From the NCBI RefSeq assembly GCF_000496075.1, contig NZ_AWXZ01000029.1, positions 160,805 to 224,804 on the forward strand: a stretch of 64,000 nt of DNA. Direction: 5' to 3'. The DNA comes from Lutibaculum baratangense AMV1 (GTDB lineage Bacteria > Pseudomonadota > Alphaproteobacteria > Rhizobiales > Tepidamorphaceae). The translations under genes were made by a program, and so were the position numbers. Position 1 is the first letter of the stretch. Every line of letters begins with the position of its first letter. The notes under the pieces were generated by a model. The model was not told the origin of the DNA, ran no database searches, and saw only the letters and a list, made by a program, of their open reading frames with translations. Positions 44,615 to 53,701 of this stretch are shown here, piece after piece.

Positions 44615-45487
44615 ATGCTGGACATCGAGCTCCTCCGCACCTTCGTCGCGATCGCCGAGAGCGGGTCGTTCACCCGCGCCGCCGAGGAGGTGCACAAGAC
44701 GCAGTCCGCGGTCTCCATGCAGATGAAGAAGCTCGAGGAGCAGATCGGCCGGCCGCTCTTCGAGCGCGACGGGCGCCGCATCCGCCTCTCGCGCGACGGG
44801 CTCCGCCTCCTCGACTACGCCCAGCGCCTCGTCCGGCTGAACCTCGAGGCCTCAGCCGCCTTCACCGACCCGCAGCTCCAGGGCAGCGTGATCCTCGGCC
44901 TGCCCGACGACTACGACCGCCTGCTGCCGGGCGTGCTCTCCGCCTTCGCCCGCACCCACCCGCATATCGAGCTCGCCGTCCACTGCACGAGCTCGCTCAC
45001 CCTCAAGGGCTGCCTGGAGCGGGGCGAGGTCGACATCGCGATCGTCACGCTCTGCGACATGACCGCCCCCGCGCAGGTCGTCCGGCGCGAGAAGCTCCAC
45101 TGGGTGTCGGGTCAGGGCCACGGCGCCTATCTCGGCACGCCGCTGCCGATCGCGGTCGGCGCGCCGAGCTGCGCCTGGCGGCGCTCGGCGACCGAGGCGC
45201 TCGACCTCGCCGGCATCCCCTACCGCATCGCCTACACGAGCGAATCCGCGAACGCCCTGTCCGGCGCGGTCATCGCCGGCCTCGCCGTGTCGATCCTGCC
45301 GGAGAGCGCGATACGGCCAGAGATGCGCATTCTCGACGAGCGCGACGGCTTCCCGCCGCTGCCGCCGTGCGAGATCGGCATGCTGCGCGCGAGGCATGCC
45401 ACCTCGGCCATCCACGACGCGCTCGCCGACCACATCGTGTCGCGCATCGGCAACCTGCCGGCGGCGCGGCTCGAGGCGGCGGAGTGA
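44615..45487 (+). CDS. LysR-family transcriptional regulator (LrhA-like)
   Basis: 290-residue regulator. HTH: LDIELLRTFVAIAESGSFTRAAEEVHKTQSAVSMQMKKLEEQ-type sequence, followed by an effector domain with YDRLLPGVLSAFARTHPHIEL. This is the LrhA/HexA-like group, associated with motility and surface regulation in enterobacteria. It is divergent from the DUF1127 pair, whose promoter shares its AT-rich upstream gap. LysR control of DUF1127 genes is known in other alphaproteobacteria; here it is inference. Confidence 0.86.
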   Translation: MLDIELLRTFVAIAESGSFTRAAEEVHKTQSAVSMQMKKLEEQIGRPLFERDGRRIRLSRDGLRLLDYAQRLVRLNLEASAAFTDPQLQGSVILGLPDDYDRLLPGVLSAFARTHPHIELAVHCTSSLTLKGCLERGEVDIAIVTLCDMTAPAQVVRREKLHWVSGQGHGAYLGTPLPIAVGAPSCAWRRSATEALDLAGIPYRIAYTSESANALSGAVIAGLAVSILPESAIRPEMRILDERDGFPPLPPCEIGMLRARHATSAIHDALADHIVSRIGNLPAARLEAAE

Positions 45488-45542
45488 TCCTGACACCCTG
45501 CTGACAGGGCGCCGGCGCTCCTCGCGAAGTGGCGCGGAAAAA

Positions 45543-46910
45543 TCAGTACGCGTACTCGTCGAAGATCCGGTCGACGTCGCCATTCCACGTCGTGCGGTAG
45601 AGCTCGAGCAGCGTCTGCGCGCGCGTCCGGCCGCTCGTCGCGATCTCCTCGACGTCGTCGAGGAAGCACGCCTCGCTCGTCTCGAGGCCCGAGGCCCGCG
45701 CCCGCCGCTCGAGCCCGGCGCGCGCCAGTGCGACGACCTCGCGGGCGATGTCGGCGAGCGTGCCGCCGCGGAAGGGCGTGTCGAGCGCGGTCCGCGGCAC
45801 CTGGTCGCGCAGGTCCTGCATCTCCTCGACCGTCCAGTCGGCGACGAGGTCGGCCGCCGCCCGGAGCGACTGCTCGTCATAGAGAAGCCCCACCCAGAAG
45901 GCCGGCAGGCCGCACAGGCTGCGCCACGGCCCGCCGTCGGCGCCGCGCATCTCGATGAAGCGCTTGAGCCGCACCTCGGGGAAGATCGTCGAGAGGTGGT
46001 TCACCCAGTCCGAGCGATAGGCCTTCGCCCCCGGCAGGCCGGGCAGCCGCCCCTCCATCAGGTCGCGGAAGGACTGGCCGGCGACGTCGTGGTAGACGTC
46101 GCGCTTCACGAAGTACATCGGCACGTCGAGCGCATAGTCGACGTAGCGCTCGAAGCCGAAGCCCTCCTCGAAGACGAAGGGCAGCATGCCGGCGCGCTGG
46201 TTGTCGGTGTCGCGCCAGACCTCGCTCCTCAGCGACTGGAATTCGGTCGGCTTGCCCTCCTTGAAGGGCGAGTTCGCGAAGAGCGCCGTGGCGAGCGGCT
46301 GGAGCGCGAGCCCGACCCGCATCTTGGCGACCATGTCGGCCTCGCTCGAAAAGTCGAGATTCACCTGCACCGTGCAGGTGCGGTACATCATGTCGAGGCC
46401 CCGCGTGCCGACCTTCGGCATGTAGCGCGTCATGATCTCGTAGCGCTTCTTCGGCATGTGCGGCGTCTCTTCGAGCGTCCACTTCGGCGAGAAGCCGACG
46501 CCGAGGAAGCCGATGCCCATGGGATCGGCCACCTCCTGCAGCATGCCGAGATGGGCGTGCACCTCGCGGCAGGTCTGGTGCACGTTCTCGAGCGGCGCTC
46601 CCGACAGCTCGAACTGGCCGCCGGGCTCGAGCGAGATCGCGCCGCCATTTTTCGCGTCGTAGAGCCCGATGATGGCGTCGCCGTCCATCACAGGCTCCCA
46701 GCCGAGCTGGTCGCGCATGCCCTGAAGGAGCGCGCGGATGCCCCTCTGCCCCTCGTAGGGCACGGGGGTGTGGTCGTGCGTGTAGAAGCCGAACTTCTCG
46801 TGCTCGGTGCCGATCCGGAAATCGGCGGGGTCCTTGCAGCCGCTCTCGAGGTGGGCGACGAGCGCGTCGCGGTCCTCGATCGGCATCGTGTCGGTCTCGT
46901 CTCGGGCCAT
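45543..46910 (-). CDS. gshA: Glutamate-cysteine ligase (plant-type GshA)
   Basis: 455-residue enzyme of glutathione synthesis, of the proteobacterial/plant group rather than E. coli GshA. Landmarks: [62 protein letters not shown]-like [26 protein letters not shown] and [11 protein letters not shown]. Cytoplasmic, ATP-dependent. The ATG at 46910 starts MARDETD. It follows rsmE on the same strand after 78 bases, a conserved pairing in the order. Confidence 0.94.
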   Translation of the reverse strand: MARDETDTMPIEDRDALVAHLESGCKDPADFRIGTEHEKFGFYTHDHTPVPYEGQRGIRALLQGMRDQLGWEPVMDGDAIIGLYDAKNGGAISLEPGGQFELSGAPLENVHQTCREVHAHLGMLQEVADPMGIGFLGVGFSPKWTLEETPHMPKKRYEIMTRYMPKVGTRGLDMMYRTCTVQVNLDFSSEADMVAKMRVGLALQPLATALFANSPFKEGKPTEFQSLRSEVWRDTDNQRAGMLPFVFEEGFGFERYVDYALDVPMYFVKRDVYHDVAGQSFRDLMEGRLPGLPGAKAYRSDWVNHLSTIFPEVRLKRFIEMRGADGGPWRSLCGLPAFWVGLLYDEQSLRAAADLVADWTVEEMQDLRDQVPRTALDTPFRGGTLADIAREVVALARAGLERRARASGLETSEACFLDDVEEIATSGRTRAQTLLELYRTTWNGDVDRIFDEYAY

Positions 46911-46988
46911 GTCGGGCAAACTCGAAATCAGGGGGGCGTGTGCCGCGCGCGTGCCGCTGCGGGTGCCGGTGACACAGGTTTCACCCGG

Positions 46989-47753
46989 CTATGTGCCACC
47001 TGCGGCGCCGTTCCGCCAGTCCCCCAGTACGGCCTGCACCAGGGCGAGCGCCGCGACGCCCGCCGTGTCGGCGCGCATCACGCGGGGGCCGAGCGAGATC
47101 GGCAGCACGTTCTCCTGCCGCAGAAGCAGCGCCCGCTCCTCTCCGGAGAAGCCGCCCTCCGGGCCGACGAGGACCGCGATCGGTCCGGCCGGAGCGCCCC
47201 GAAGCGCCGCGATCGGATCGGCGACCGGCGCCGCCTCGTCGCAGAAGACGAGAAGCCGGCCGGCCTCCCGCCCCTTCAGGAACATCGACAGGCTGACCGG
47301 CTCCTCGACCTCCGGCGCCCAGCAGATGCCGCACTGTTCCGCCGCCTCGACGGCGTTCGCGCGCAGCCGCTCGGTCTTCACCCGCTCGGCATTCGTGTGG
47401 TGGGTGATGACGGGCACGAGACGAGCGGCGCCGAGCTCGGTCGCCTTCTGGGCGATGTAGTCGACGCGGGCGCGCTTGATGGGTGCGAAGCAGTAGTGGA
47501 GGTCGGGGGCCGGCGCCTGCGGCCGCAGCTGCTCGACGAGGCGGGCCTCGGCGGCCTTCTTGCGCAGGTTGGCGAGCTCGGCCCGCCACTCGCCGTCGCG
47601 GCCGTTGAAGAGGATGACGGGATCGCCCTCGACCCGGCGCAGCACGTTGGCGAGGTAGTGCACCGTGTCCGGCGCGAAAGCGACGGAGGCGCCGTCGGCG
47701 AGCGGCGCCTCGACATAGACCCGGGGCGCCCTGTCGGCTCGCTGCGGCTTCAC
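46989..47753 (-). CDS. rsmE: 16S rRNA (uracil1498-N3)-methyltransferase RsmE
   Basis: 254-residue SPOUT methyltransferase. PUA-like N-terminus with VHYLANVLRRVEGDPVILFNGRDGEW, then KATELGAARLVPVITHHTNAER, AVLVGPEGGFSGEE and LGPRVMRADTAGVAALA, which form the trefoil-knot SAM site. It methylates U1498 in 16S rRNA. Start is the GTG at 47753, preceded by GGGAGGGACGAG; no in-frame ATG is nearby. Same strand as gshA. Confidence 0.92.
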   Translation of the reverse strand: MKPQRADRAPRVYVEAPLADGASVAFAPDTVHYLANVLRRVEGDPVILFNGRDGEWRAELANLRKKAAEARLVEQLRPQAPAPDLHYCFAPIKRARVDYIAQKATELGAARLVPVITHHTNAERVKTERLRANAVEAAEQCGICWAPEVEEPVSLSMFLKGREAGRLLVFCDEAAPVADPIAALRGAPAGPIAVLVGPEGGFSGEERALLLRQENVLPISLGPRVMRADTAGVAALALVQAVLGDWRNGAAGGT

Positions 47754-47793
47754 GTCTCGTCCCTCCCTGCCCGGCGGCGCGGGGGGGCGATGG

Positions 47794-48378
47794 TCAGTCC
47801 TCGACACCCCGCGCGATGATCTCGTCCTCGCGCAGAACGGGGCCGGTTGCAACGCCGCCGACCCTGCGGCGCGTCAGAAAGCGCGGGCGGCGCTCCGCGA
47901 AGAACCTGTTCGCCCGGCGCGCCCGCGGCGGGCGAACCGCCAGGCCGCCCAGCCTGCGCTCCACGTCGTGGATACGTCCGTCGGCATCCTCGATCAGGAG
48001 CGGGCATCCGAGGAGCTCGGCCCACACATGCCATGTCTCGAGGGCGTCCTCGGGCGAGCCCTCCACGGGCAGCGGCACGGCGAGATCGGCGTTGCCGTGC
48101 TCGAGCCTGAGGCTGATCTCCTGGCCGTCGGTGCCCGCGCGGGCCGAGAGGACGACACCACGGTAGGAGCGCGTCGGCACCTGGATGTAGAGCGGCACCC
48201 CCGCCTCGCATTCGCGGCGGATCACCACCGTCTCCCGGCGGATGACGGCAAGCTGCGGCACGGGGCCGCGCCGGCCGCGGCCGCTATAGCCGATACGGAT
48301 TGGCATCTGATGCGGATCGGGCCGGACACACCTTCCCCGATCCCCGGGCATGGCGCCCGCGGCGGAACACGTCGTCAT
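47794..48378 (-). CDS. DUF6101 family protein
   Basis: 194-residue protein with no signal or membrane segment. It fits the uncharacterised DUF6101 proteins of Hyphomicrobiales: a central SYRGVVLSARA, SLRLEHGNADLAVPL and WAELLGCPLLIEDADG, then a basic arginine-rich C-terminus (RPPRARRANRFFAERRPRFLTRRR). Resembles a PilZ-like beta fold, but I cannot confirm that. Starts at the ATG 48378 or the GTG before it. Same strand as rsmE, 40 bases upstream. Confidence 0.75.
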   Translation of the reverse strand: MTTCSAAGAMPGDRGRCVRPDPHQMPIRIGYSGRGRRGPVPQLAVIRRETVVIRRECEAGVPLYIQVPTRSYRGVVLSARAGTDGQEISLRLEHGNADLAVPLPVEGSPEDALETWHVWAELLGCPLLIEDADGRIHDVERRLGGLAVRPPRARRANRFFAERRPRFLTRRRVGGVATGPVLREDEIIARGVED

Positions 48379-48461
48379 CACTGCTACTCCCTGCGGCCCT
48401 TATGGATTTTCTGGCGGGGCCGGATCTGGAAGCATCATGACCGAAGGGCGTTCCGTTCGGC

Positions 48462-48489
48462 TTAAGGGTTTGGGTTAAAAGGATATAAG
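48462..48489 (+). promoter_or_regulatory. Candidate promoter upstream of pmbA
   Basis: TTAAGG (48462-48467), 16-base spacer, TATAAG (48484-48489), in an unusually AT-rich patch. It points towards pmbA, 178 bases away, and is closely followed by a hairpin. Confidence 0.4.
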
Positions 48490-48500
48490 CGTGGTCGCTC

Positions 48501-48532
48501 GGGTTGCGACGACCCGCGCAACCCTTGCTTTT
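48501..48532 (+). terminator. Terminator-like hairpin just after the candidate promoter
   Basis: GGGTTGCG-ACGACCCG-CGCAACCC (48501-48524), a perfect eight-base stem followed by TTGCTTTT. It begins only 12 bases after the -10-like box, so it could act as an early attenuator for the pmbA operon or be the end of a very short transcript. Confidence 0.45.
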
Positions 48533-48666
48533 CCGGGGGCCCTGCATCACCTCTGGGTCAGGTGGGCCAGCTGCGCGGCGCCTCGGCATCCGTGCCCGCC
48601 GCGCCATCTTGCAACGCAGCGAAGCGCCCCCTACACCTTGCTCCACGCCACCCGAGAAGAAGCTCC

Positions 48667-50018
48667 ATGTCCGATCTGTTCGACCAGTCCGCCCTCGCTT
48701 CCCGCGCCGAGGCTCTCGTCGAGGCTGCGCGGAAGGCCGGCGCGGACGCGGCGGATGCGCTGGCGACACGTTCGGTGTCGCTCGGCACGCAGGTCCGCCA
48801 CGGCGATCTCGAGGAGATGGAGCGGTCGGAAACGGACGTCCTGGGCCTCCGCGTCCTCGTCGGGCAGCGCCAGGCGACGGTCTCCACGCGCGACCCCGAA
48901 GGCACCGGGTTCGCCTCTCTCGCAGAGCGCGCCGTCGCCATGGCGAGAAGCGCCCCGGCCGATCCCTATGCCGGCCTCGCCACCGCCGACCTCTACGCCC
49001 ATGATCTGCCGGATCTCGACCTTCTCGACCGCACCGAGGTTTCGGCCGAGGAGCTCGTGGCCCGCGCCAAGGCGGCCGAGGAGGCCGGGCTCTCCGTCGC
49101 GGGCGTGACGAACAGCGGCGGCGCCTCGGCGAGCTGGAGCCTGTCGGGAATCGTGCTCGCGACGAGCGAGGGCTTCTCCGGCCGGCACATGGGCTCGCGC
49201 CATTCCGTGTCCTTCCAGGCCGTGGCCGGAACGGGCACCGCCATGGAGCGGGACTACGACTACACCGTCGCCGCCTATATGGACGATCTCGAGGACGCCG
49301 CCACGATCGGCCGCCGGGCCGGCGAACGCGCGGTGAAGCGGCTCGGCCCCCGCAAGATCGAGACGGGCCGCCTGCCGGTCGTCTTCGACCCGAGGGTGGC
49401 GACGGGGCTCGTCGGCAGCGTGGCCGGCGCCCTGAACGGCAGCGCGATCGCCAGGGGCTCGACCTTCCTCGGCCGCTCGCTCGGCCAGAAGATCCTGCCG
49501 GACGACGTCACGATCGTCGACGACGCCACGATCCGCAGGGGCCTGCGGTCGCACCCCTTCGACGCGGAGGGCATCGCGCCGCGCCGGCTCGCGCTCGTCG
49601 GGGGGGCGTCGTGAAGAGCTACGTCCTCGACCTCGCCACCGCGCGGGAGCTCGGCCTTCAGACGACCGGCCATGCGGGCCGCGGCGCCGGCTCCGCGCCG
49701 AGCCCCGGCTCGAGCAACCTCATGCTCGAGCCGGGCTCCATCTCTCCGGAGGAGCTCGTCGGCGGCATCGGGCGCGGGTTCTACGTGACGAGCATGTTCG
49801 GCCACGGCACCAACATGGTGACGGGCGACTACAGCCGCGGCGCGGCCGGCTTCATGATCGAGAATGGAGAGCTGACCTATCCCGTCAGCGAGATCACCAT
49901 CGCCGGCAGCCTGAAGGACATGTTCCTGAGGCTCCGGCCGGCGAGCGACACGACCTGGTACTCGGGGATAGCCGCGCCGACCATCCTGATCGAGGGGATG
50001 ACCGTTGGCGGACGCTGA
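48667..50018 (+). pseudogene. pmbA: Metalloprotease subunit PmbA/TldE with a single-base frameshift
   Basis: TldD partner protein, about 450 residues if restored. Frame 1 runs from MSDLFDQSALASRAEALVEAARKAG to GIAPRRLALVGGAS and stops at 49614. Frame 2 continues from KSYVLDLATARELGLQTTGHAGRG to MTVGGR at 50018. The break is at seven G bases, 49600-49606: with eight the reading becomes LVGGGVVKSYVLDLATA, which matches the family. Both halves are otherwise well conserved, including GRGFYVTSMFGHGTNMVTGDYSRGAAGF. Either a homopolymer reading error or a recent mutation. A GTG at 49611 overlaps the stop, so the second half might be translated by restart. First gene of the lipid A block. Confidence 0.85.
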
Positions 50019-50814
50019 CCTTCAGGATCTCGACCTCCTCACCGAGGCCGTCGCGGTGGCGGCCGACGTCGCGCGCGGGTTCTTCGGCGCCGGCCCCCGG
50101 AGCTGGACGAAGGGCGACGACTCGCCCGTCACCGAGGCCGACATCGCGGTCGACCGCCTGCTGTTCGAGAGCCTGAGGTCGGCGCGACCCGCCTATGGCT
50201 GGCTGTCGGAGGAGCGCGAGGACGATCCCCGGCGGCTGGGCTGCGACCGCATCTTCGTCGTGGACCCGATCGACGGCACCCGCGCCTTCATCGCCGGCGA
50301 GAGCGGCTGGGTCATCAGCGCGGCCGTCGTCGAGGCCGGCGTGCCGCGGGCGGGCATCCTGATTGCCCCTGTCACCGGCGAGACCTGGACGGCGACGCTC
50401 GGCGGAGGATCGAGACGGAACGGCCTTCCGCTGGCGGTCGCGGATCGGCGGTCCCTGTCCGGCGCCCATCTCGCCACGACGAAGAAGATGGCGAAGGAAA
50501 TCGGTCTCGAGGACGACGACCGGGTGCGCCGCACCTATGACAGGTCGCTCGCGCGGCGCATCGCGCTCGTGGCGGGCGGCACCTACGATGCCGCCATCGC
50601 CTCGCGGAACGCGGCTGACTGGGATCTCGCCGCCGCCGCCCTCATCCTGACCGAAGCAGGCGGCCGGTTGACCGACTTCGACGGCCGGCCGCTCGTCTTC
50701 AACCGCCACGAGCCGCGCCACCCGCCCCTCGTGGGAGCGGCGCCCCTGATGCACGCCGCGCTCCTCGAGCGCCACCGCCGGACATCCCCAGTCATGCAAG
50801 AAGGAGATCGCTGA
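50005..50814 (+). CDS. 3'(2'),5'-bisphosphate nucleotidase CysQ-like / inositol-monophosphatase family
   Basis: 269-residue magnesium-dependent phosphatase. Metal-site motifs: LSEEREDDP, DPIDGTRAFI and WDLAAAALILTEAGG. The CysQ group removes the 3'-phosphate from PAP in sulfate assimilation; inositol phosphatases have the same motifs, so the substrate is not settled. Starts with TTG at 50005, supported by GAGGGG seven bases before and by overlap with the pmbA 3' end. Followed by DUF4170 after two bases. Confidence 0.86.
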   Translation: MADADLQDLDLLTEAVAVAADVARGFFGAGPRSWTKGDDSPVTEADIAVDRLLFESLRSARPAYGWLSEEREDDPRRLGCDRIFVVDPIDGTRAFIAGESGWVISAAVVEAGVPRAGILIAPVTGETWTATLGGGSRRNGLPLAVADRRSLSGAHLATTKKMAKEIGLEDDDRVRRTYDRSLARRIALVAGGTYDAAIASRNAADWDLAAAALILTEAGGRLTDFDGRPLVFNRHEPRHPPLVGAAPLMHAALLERHRRTSPVMQEGDR

Positions 50815-50815
50815 C

Positions 50816-51055
50816 ATGGCCGAGACCGCCGAGACCCCGAAACAGCTCCTGCACATCGTCTTCGGTGGCGAGTTGAAGGACGTGCAGGGCATCGAGTTCA
50901 AGGATCTGTCGAAGGTCGACGTCGTCGGGATCTACCCGAACTACCGCACGGCCTACGACGCATGGAAGGCCGCCGCGCATCGCACCGTCGACAACGCGGA
51001 GATGCGCTACTTCATCGTCCACCTGCACCGGCTGCTGACGCCCGACGCCACCTGA
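50816..51055 (+). CDS. DUF4170 protein
   Basis: 79-residue protein: KQLLHIVFGGELKDVQGIEFKDLSKVDVVGIYPNY-type sequence with AYDAWKAAAHRTVDNAEMRYFIVHLHRLL at the end. Found next to the lipid A transport/Kdo genes throughout Hyphomicrobiales; function unknown. AAGGAGAT seven bases upstream. Begins two bases after the phosphatase stop. Confidence 0.9.
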   Translation: MAETAETPKQLLHIVFGGELKDVQGIEFKDLSKVDVVGIYPNYRTAYDAWKAAAHRTVDNAEMRYFIVHLHRLLTPDAT

Positions 51056-51162
51056 GGAAAGACGGCGCCTTGTGCCGATCCGCCGTATCGGCCACAACGA
51101 GGCGCACCGCGCGACGCTTAGGACCGGCGGCGCGGCACCACGGCCCATGGAAACGAGACGCC

Positions 51163-53007
51163 TTGGCTTCCGAGACACTCGCTGAGAGCGCCGATCTCGA
51201 GCGCGAAGACAGTCTGCATGCCGACCGCTTCACGACGATGGAGGTCGCGCGGCGGATCACCCGCGAGCACCTGTGGCCGCAGCGCAAGATCCTCTATGCC
51301 TGCTTCGGCGTGATGGCGGTGTCGGCGGCGACGACGGGCGCCATGCCCTTCCTCCTGCAGAAGGCGGTCGACGAGGTCTTCGTGAAGCAGCAGATGAGCT
51401 TCGTCATCATCCTGCCGCTGGCGATCATCGCCATCGTCGTGACGAAGGGCATCGCCGAGTACTACGCGACCGTGTGGCAGGCCCATATCGGCAACGTGCT
51501 GCTCGCGGATCTTCGCGTCAGGATGTTCGAGACGCTGGCGCGCGCCGACCTCGGCTGGCTGCAGCGGACGCATTCGGCCCGCTTCGTGTCGAGCTTCATG
51601 AACGACGTCCTGTCGATCAGGCAGGCCGCCTCGACGTCGCTCGTCGCGCTCGGGCAGAACCTCCTCAAGGTCGTCGTGCTGACCGGCGCGATGTTCTACA
51701 TGGACTGGCGGCTGTCGATCCTCGCGCTGATCGCCATGCCGGTGGCGCTCCGGTTCATGCGCAAGCAGCGCAAGAGCATGCACGCCTCCGCCAAGCGGAT
51801 GTTCCAGGAGACGGGCGACCTCGGGACCCTCGTGTCGCAGACGCTGACCGGCATCCGCGTCGTGAAGGCCTATGACCGCGAGGAGCAGGAGACGCAGAAG
51901 GCGCGGGCGACGATCGACCGCACCTTCGACTACATCATGCGCGGCGTGCGCACGCGCGCGGCCTCGGGGCCGACGACGGAGGCGCTGACGGGCGTCGGCT
52001 TCGCGCTCGCGATCTTCTACGCGGGCTATCAGGGCATCCAGGGCACGCTGACGGCGGGGCAGTTCTCCGGCTTCGCGGCGGCCGCGATGTTCGTATACCC
52101 GCCGATGAAGTCGATCGCGCAGCTCCAGACGACGCTACAGGAGGGGGTAGCGGCCGCCAATCGCGTGTTCGGAATCCTCGACGAGGCGCGTCTCGTCGAG
52201 GAAAAGCCCGACGCGAGGGACCTCACGCCGGGCCGGGGCGAGATTCGCTTCGAAAACGTCGATTTCGGCTACAAGTCCGGCGAGCCGGTGCTGCGGGAAT
52301 TCTCGATGGTTGTGCCGGCGGGCAAGCGCGTCGCGCTCGTCGGGCCGAGCGGGGCCGGAAAAAGCACGGTTCTCAACCTTCTCCTGCGCTTCTATGACCC
52401 GCAGTCGGGCCGCGTCCTAATCGACGGGCAGGACATCTCCGACTGCACGATCACGAGCGTGCGCAAGGTGAGCGCTCTCGTCACGCAAGAGCCCGTTCTC
52501 TTCGACGACACGGTCCGCGCGAACATCACCTACGGCTCGGAAGGGGCGAGCGAGGCCGAAATCGTCGCCGCCGCGAAGGCCGCCGTGGCGCACGACTTCA
52601 TCATGAACTTCCCCGAAGCCTACGACACCCCCGTCGGCGAAGCGGGCGGGCGGCTGTCGGGCGGACAGCGCCAGCGCGTCGCCTTCGCCCGCGCGATGCT
52701 GCGCAACGCGCCGATCCTGCTCCTCGACGAACCCACGAGCGCGCTCGACAGCCAGGCCGAGGCGCAGCTGCAGGCGGCGCTCGACGAGCTCCTCAAGGGC
52801 CGGACGGTCATCATGATCGCCCATCGGCTGTCGACCGTCCGCAAGGCCGACATCATCTACGTGATGGACCGCGGCCGGGTCGTCGAGGCAGGCACGCACG
52901 AGGAGCTCCTGTCCCGCGACGGCCCCTATGCCCGGCTCCACCGAACACAATACGGTGCGCCCGATGCCGACCTCGACAAGGTCCTGGCTGCCGATAACGG
53001 CGACTGA
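51163..53007 (+). CDS. ABC exporter, permease-ATPase fusion (MsbA-like)
   Basis: 614-residue half-transporter that works as a homodimer. Six helices in residues ~30-340, then the ATPase with Walker A GPSGAGKS, Q-loop VTQEPVLFDD, signature LSGGQRQR, Walker B ILLLDEPTSALD and switch IAHRLST. Its place before DUF374, waaA and lpxK suggests lipid A-core flipping. The TTG at 51163 is chosen because the conserved stretch FTTMEVARRITREHLWPQ starts before the first ATG (51238); the shorter form of 589 residues remains possible. No strong ribosome site supports either. Confidence 0.88.
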   Translation: MASETLAESADLEREDSLHADRFTTMEVARRITREHLWPQRKILYACFGVMAVSAATTGAMPFLLQKAVDEVFVKQQMSFVIILPLAIIAIVVTKGIAEYYATVWQAHIGNVLLADLRVRMFETLARADLGWLQRTHSARFVSSFMNDVLSIRQAASTSLVALGQNLLKVVVLTGAMFYMDWRLSILALIAMPVALRFMRKQRKSMHASAKRMFQETGDLGTLVSQTLTGIRVVKAYDREEQETQKARATIDRTFDYIMRGVRTRAASGPTTEALTGVGFALAIFYAGYQGIQGTLTAGQFSGFAAAAMFVYPPMKSIAQLQTTLQEGVAAANRVFGILDEARLVEEKPDARDLTPGRGEIRFENVDFGYKSGEPVLREFSMVVPAGKRVALVGPSGAGKSTVLNLLLRFYDPQSGRVLIDGQDISDCTITSVRKVSALVTQEPVLFDDTVRANITYGSEGASEAEIVAAAKAAVAHDFIMNFPEAYDTPVGEAGGRLSGGQRQRVAFARAMLRNAPILLLDEPTSALDSQAEAQLQAALDELLKGRTVIMIAHRLSTVRKADIIYVMDRGRVVEAGTHEELLSRDGPYARLHRTQYGAPDADLDKVLAADNGD

Positions 53008-53011
53008 CCCC

Positions 53012-53701
53012 ATGCTGAAGCGGATCGGACGTTCGAGGCGCGTTCAGCACGCCGCCGGCGCGGCCATCGCGGCCTACCTCTCCCTCGTCTTCCGCACGAG
53101 CCGGTTCGAGGTCGATCCCCCCGACGGCTACGAGAGGGTCGATGCCGCCTGGCCGCCGATCATCGCGATCTGGCACGGCCAGCATTTTCTCCTGGCCTCG
53201 ATCCGGCGGCCTCACCAGGAGTTCCGGGTGCTGATCTCCAGGCATCGCGACGGCGAGATCAATGCGGTGGCGGCGGAACGGCTCGGAGTGACAGCCATTC
53301 GCGGCTCCGGCGACACGCGGCGGCGCACGAACACGAAGGGCGGCGCCACCGGATTCCGCACGCTGCTGAAAACCCTCGACCAGGGCATCGGCGTCGCGCT
53401 CACGGCCGACGTGCCGAAGGTCTCGCGCAAGGCGGGGCTCGGCATCGTCACGCTCGCGCAGAAGTCCGGGCGACCGATCGTCCCCGTCGCCATCGCGACG
53501 AGCCGGCGCAAGGTCCTGAACACCTGGGACCGCACGTCGCTCGATCGCCCGTTCAGCCGAGGCATCATAGCCTTCGGAGAGCACATCCTCGTTCCCGCCG
53601 ACGCCGACGACGACGCGCTGGAGGCCGCACGGCTTCGCGTCGAGGAAAGCCTGAACGAGGCGACGGAGAGAGCCGAGCGATCGGTGGGAGTGCGCCGATG
53701 A
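53012..53701 (+). CDS. DUF374 lysophospholipid acyltransferase-family protein
   Basis: 229-residue membrane-associated protein. The acyltransferase-like site is IAIWHGQHFLLASI, followed by VLISRHRDGEINAVAAERLG, IRGSGDTRRRTNTKGGATGF and LTADVPKVSRKAGLG (the usual GP[R/K] region). This family is found between msbA and waaA in rhizobia and is thought to acylate lipid A or related lipids, though the reaction is not proved. Begins five bases after the ABC gene and overlaps waaA by four. Confidence 0.87.
   Translation: MLKRIGRSRRVQHAAGAAIAAYLSLVFRTSRFEVDPPDGYERVDAAWPPIIAIWHGQHFLLASIRRPHQEFRVLISRHRDGEINAVAAERLGVTAIRGSGDTRRRTNTKGGATGFRTLLKTLDQGIGVALTADVPKVSRKAGLGIVTLAQKSGRPIVPVAIATSRRKVLNTWDRTSLDRPFSRGIIAFGEHILVPADADDDALEAARLRVEESLNEATERAERSVGVRR

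Noticed and set aside
49611..50018. Independent short gene starting at GTG 49611
   Set aside because: Its sequence is the direct continuation of PmbA/TldE; a frameshift explains it better than a separate gene.
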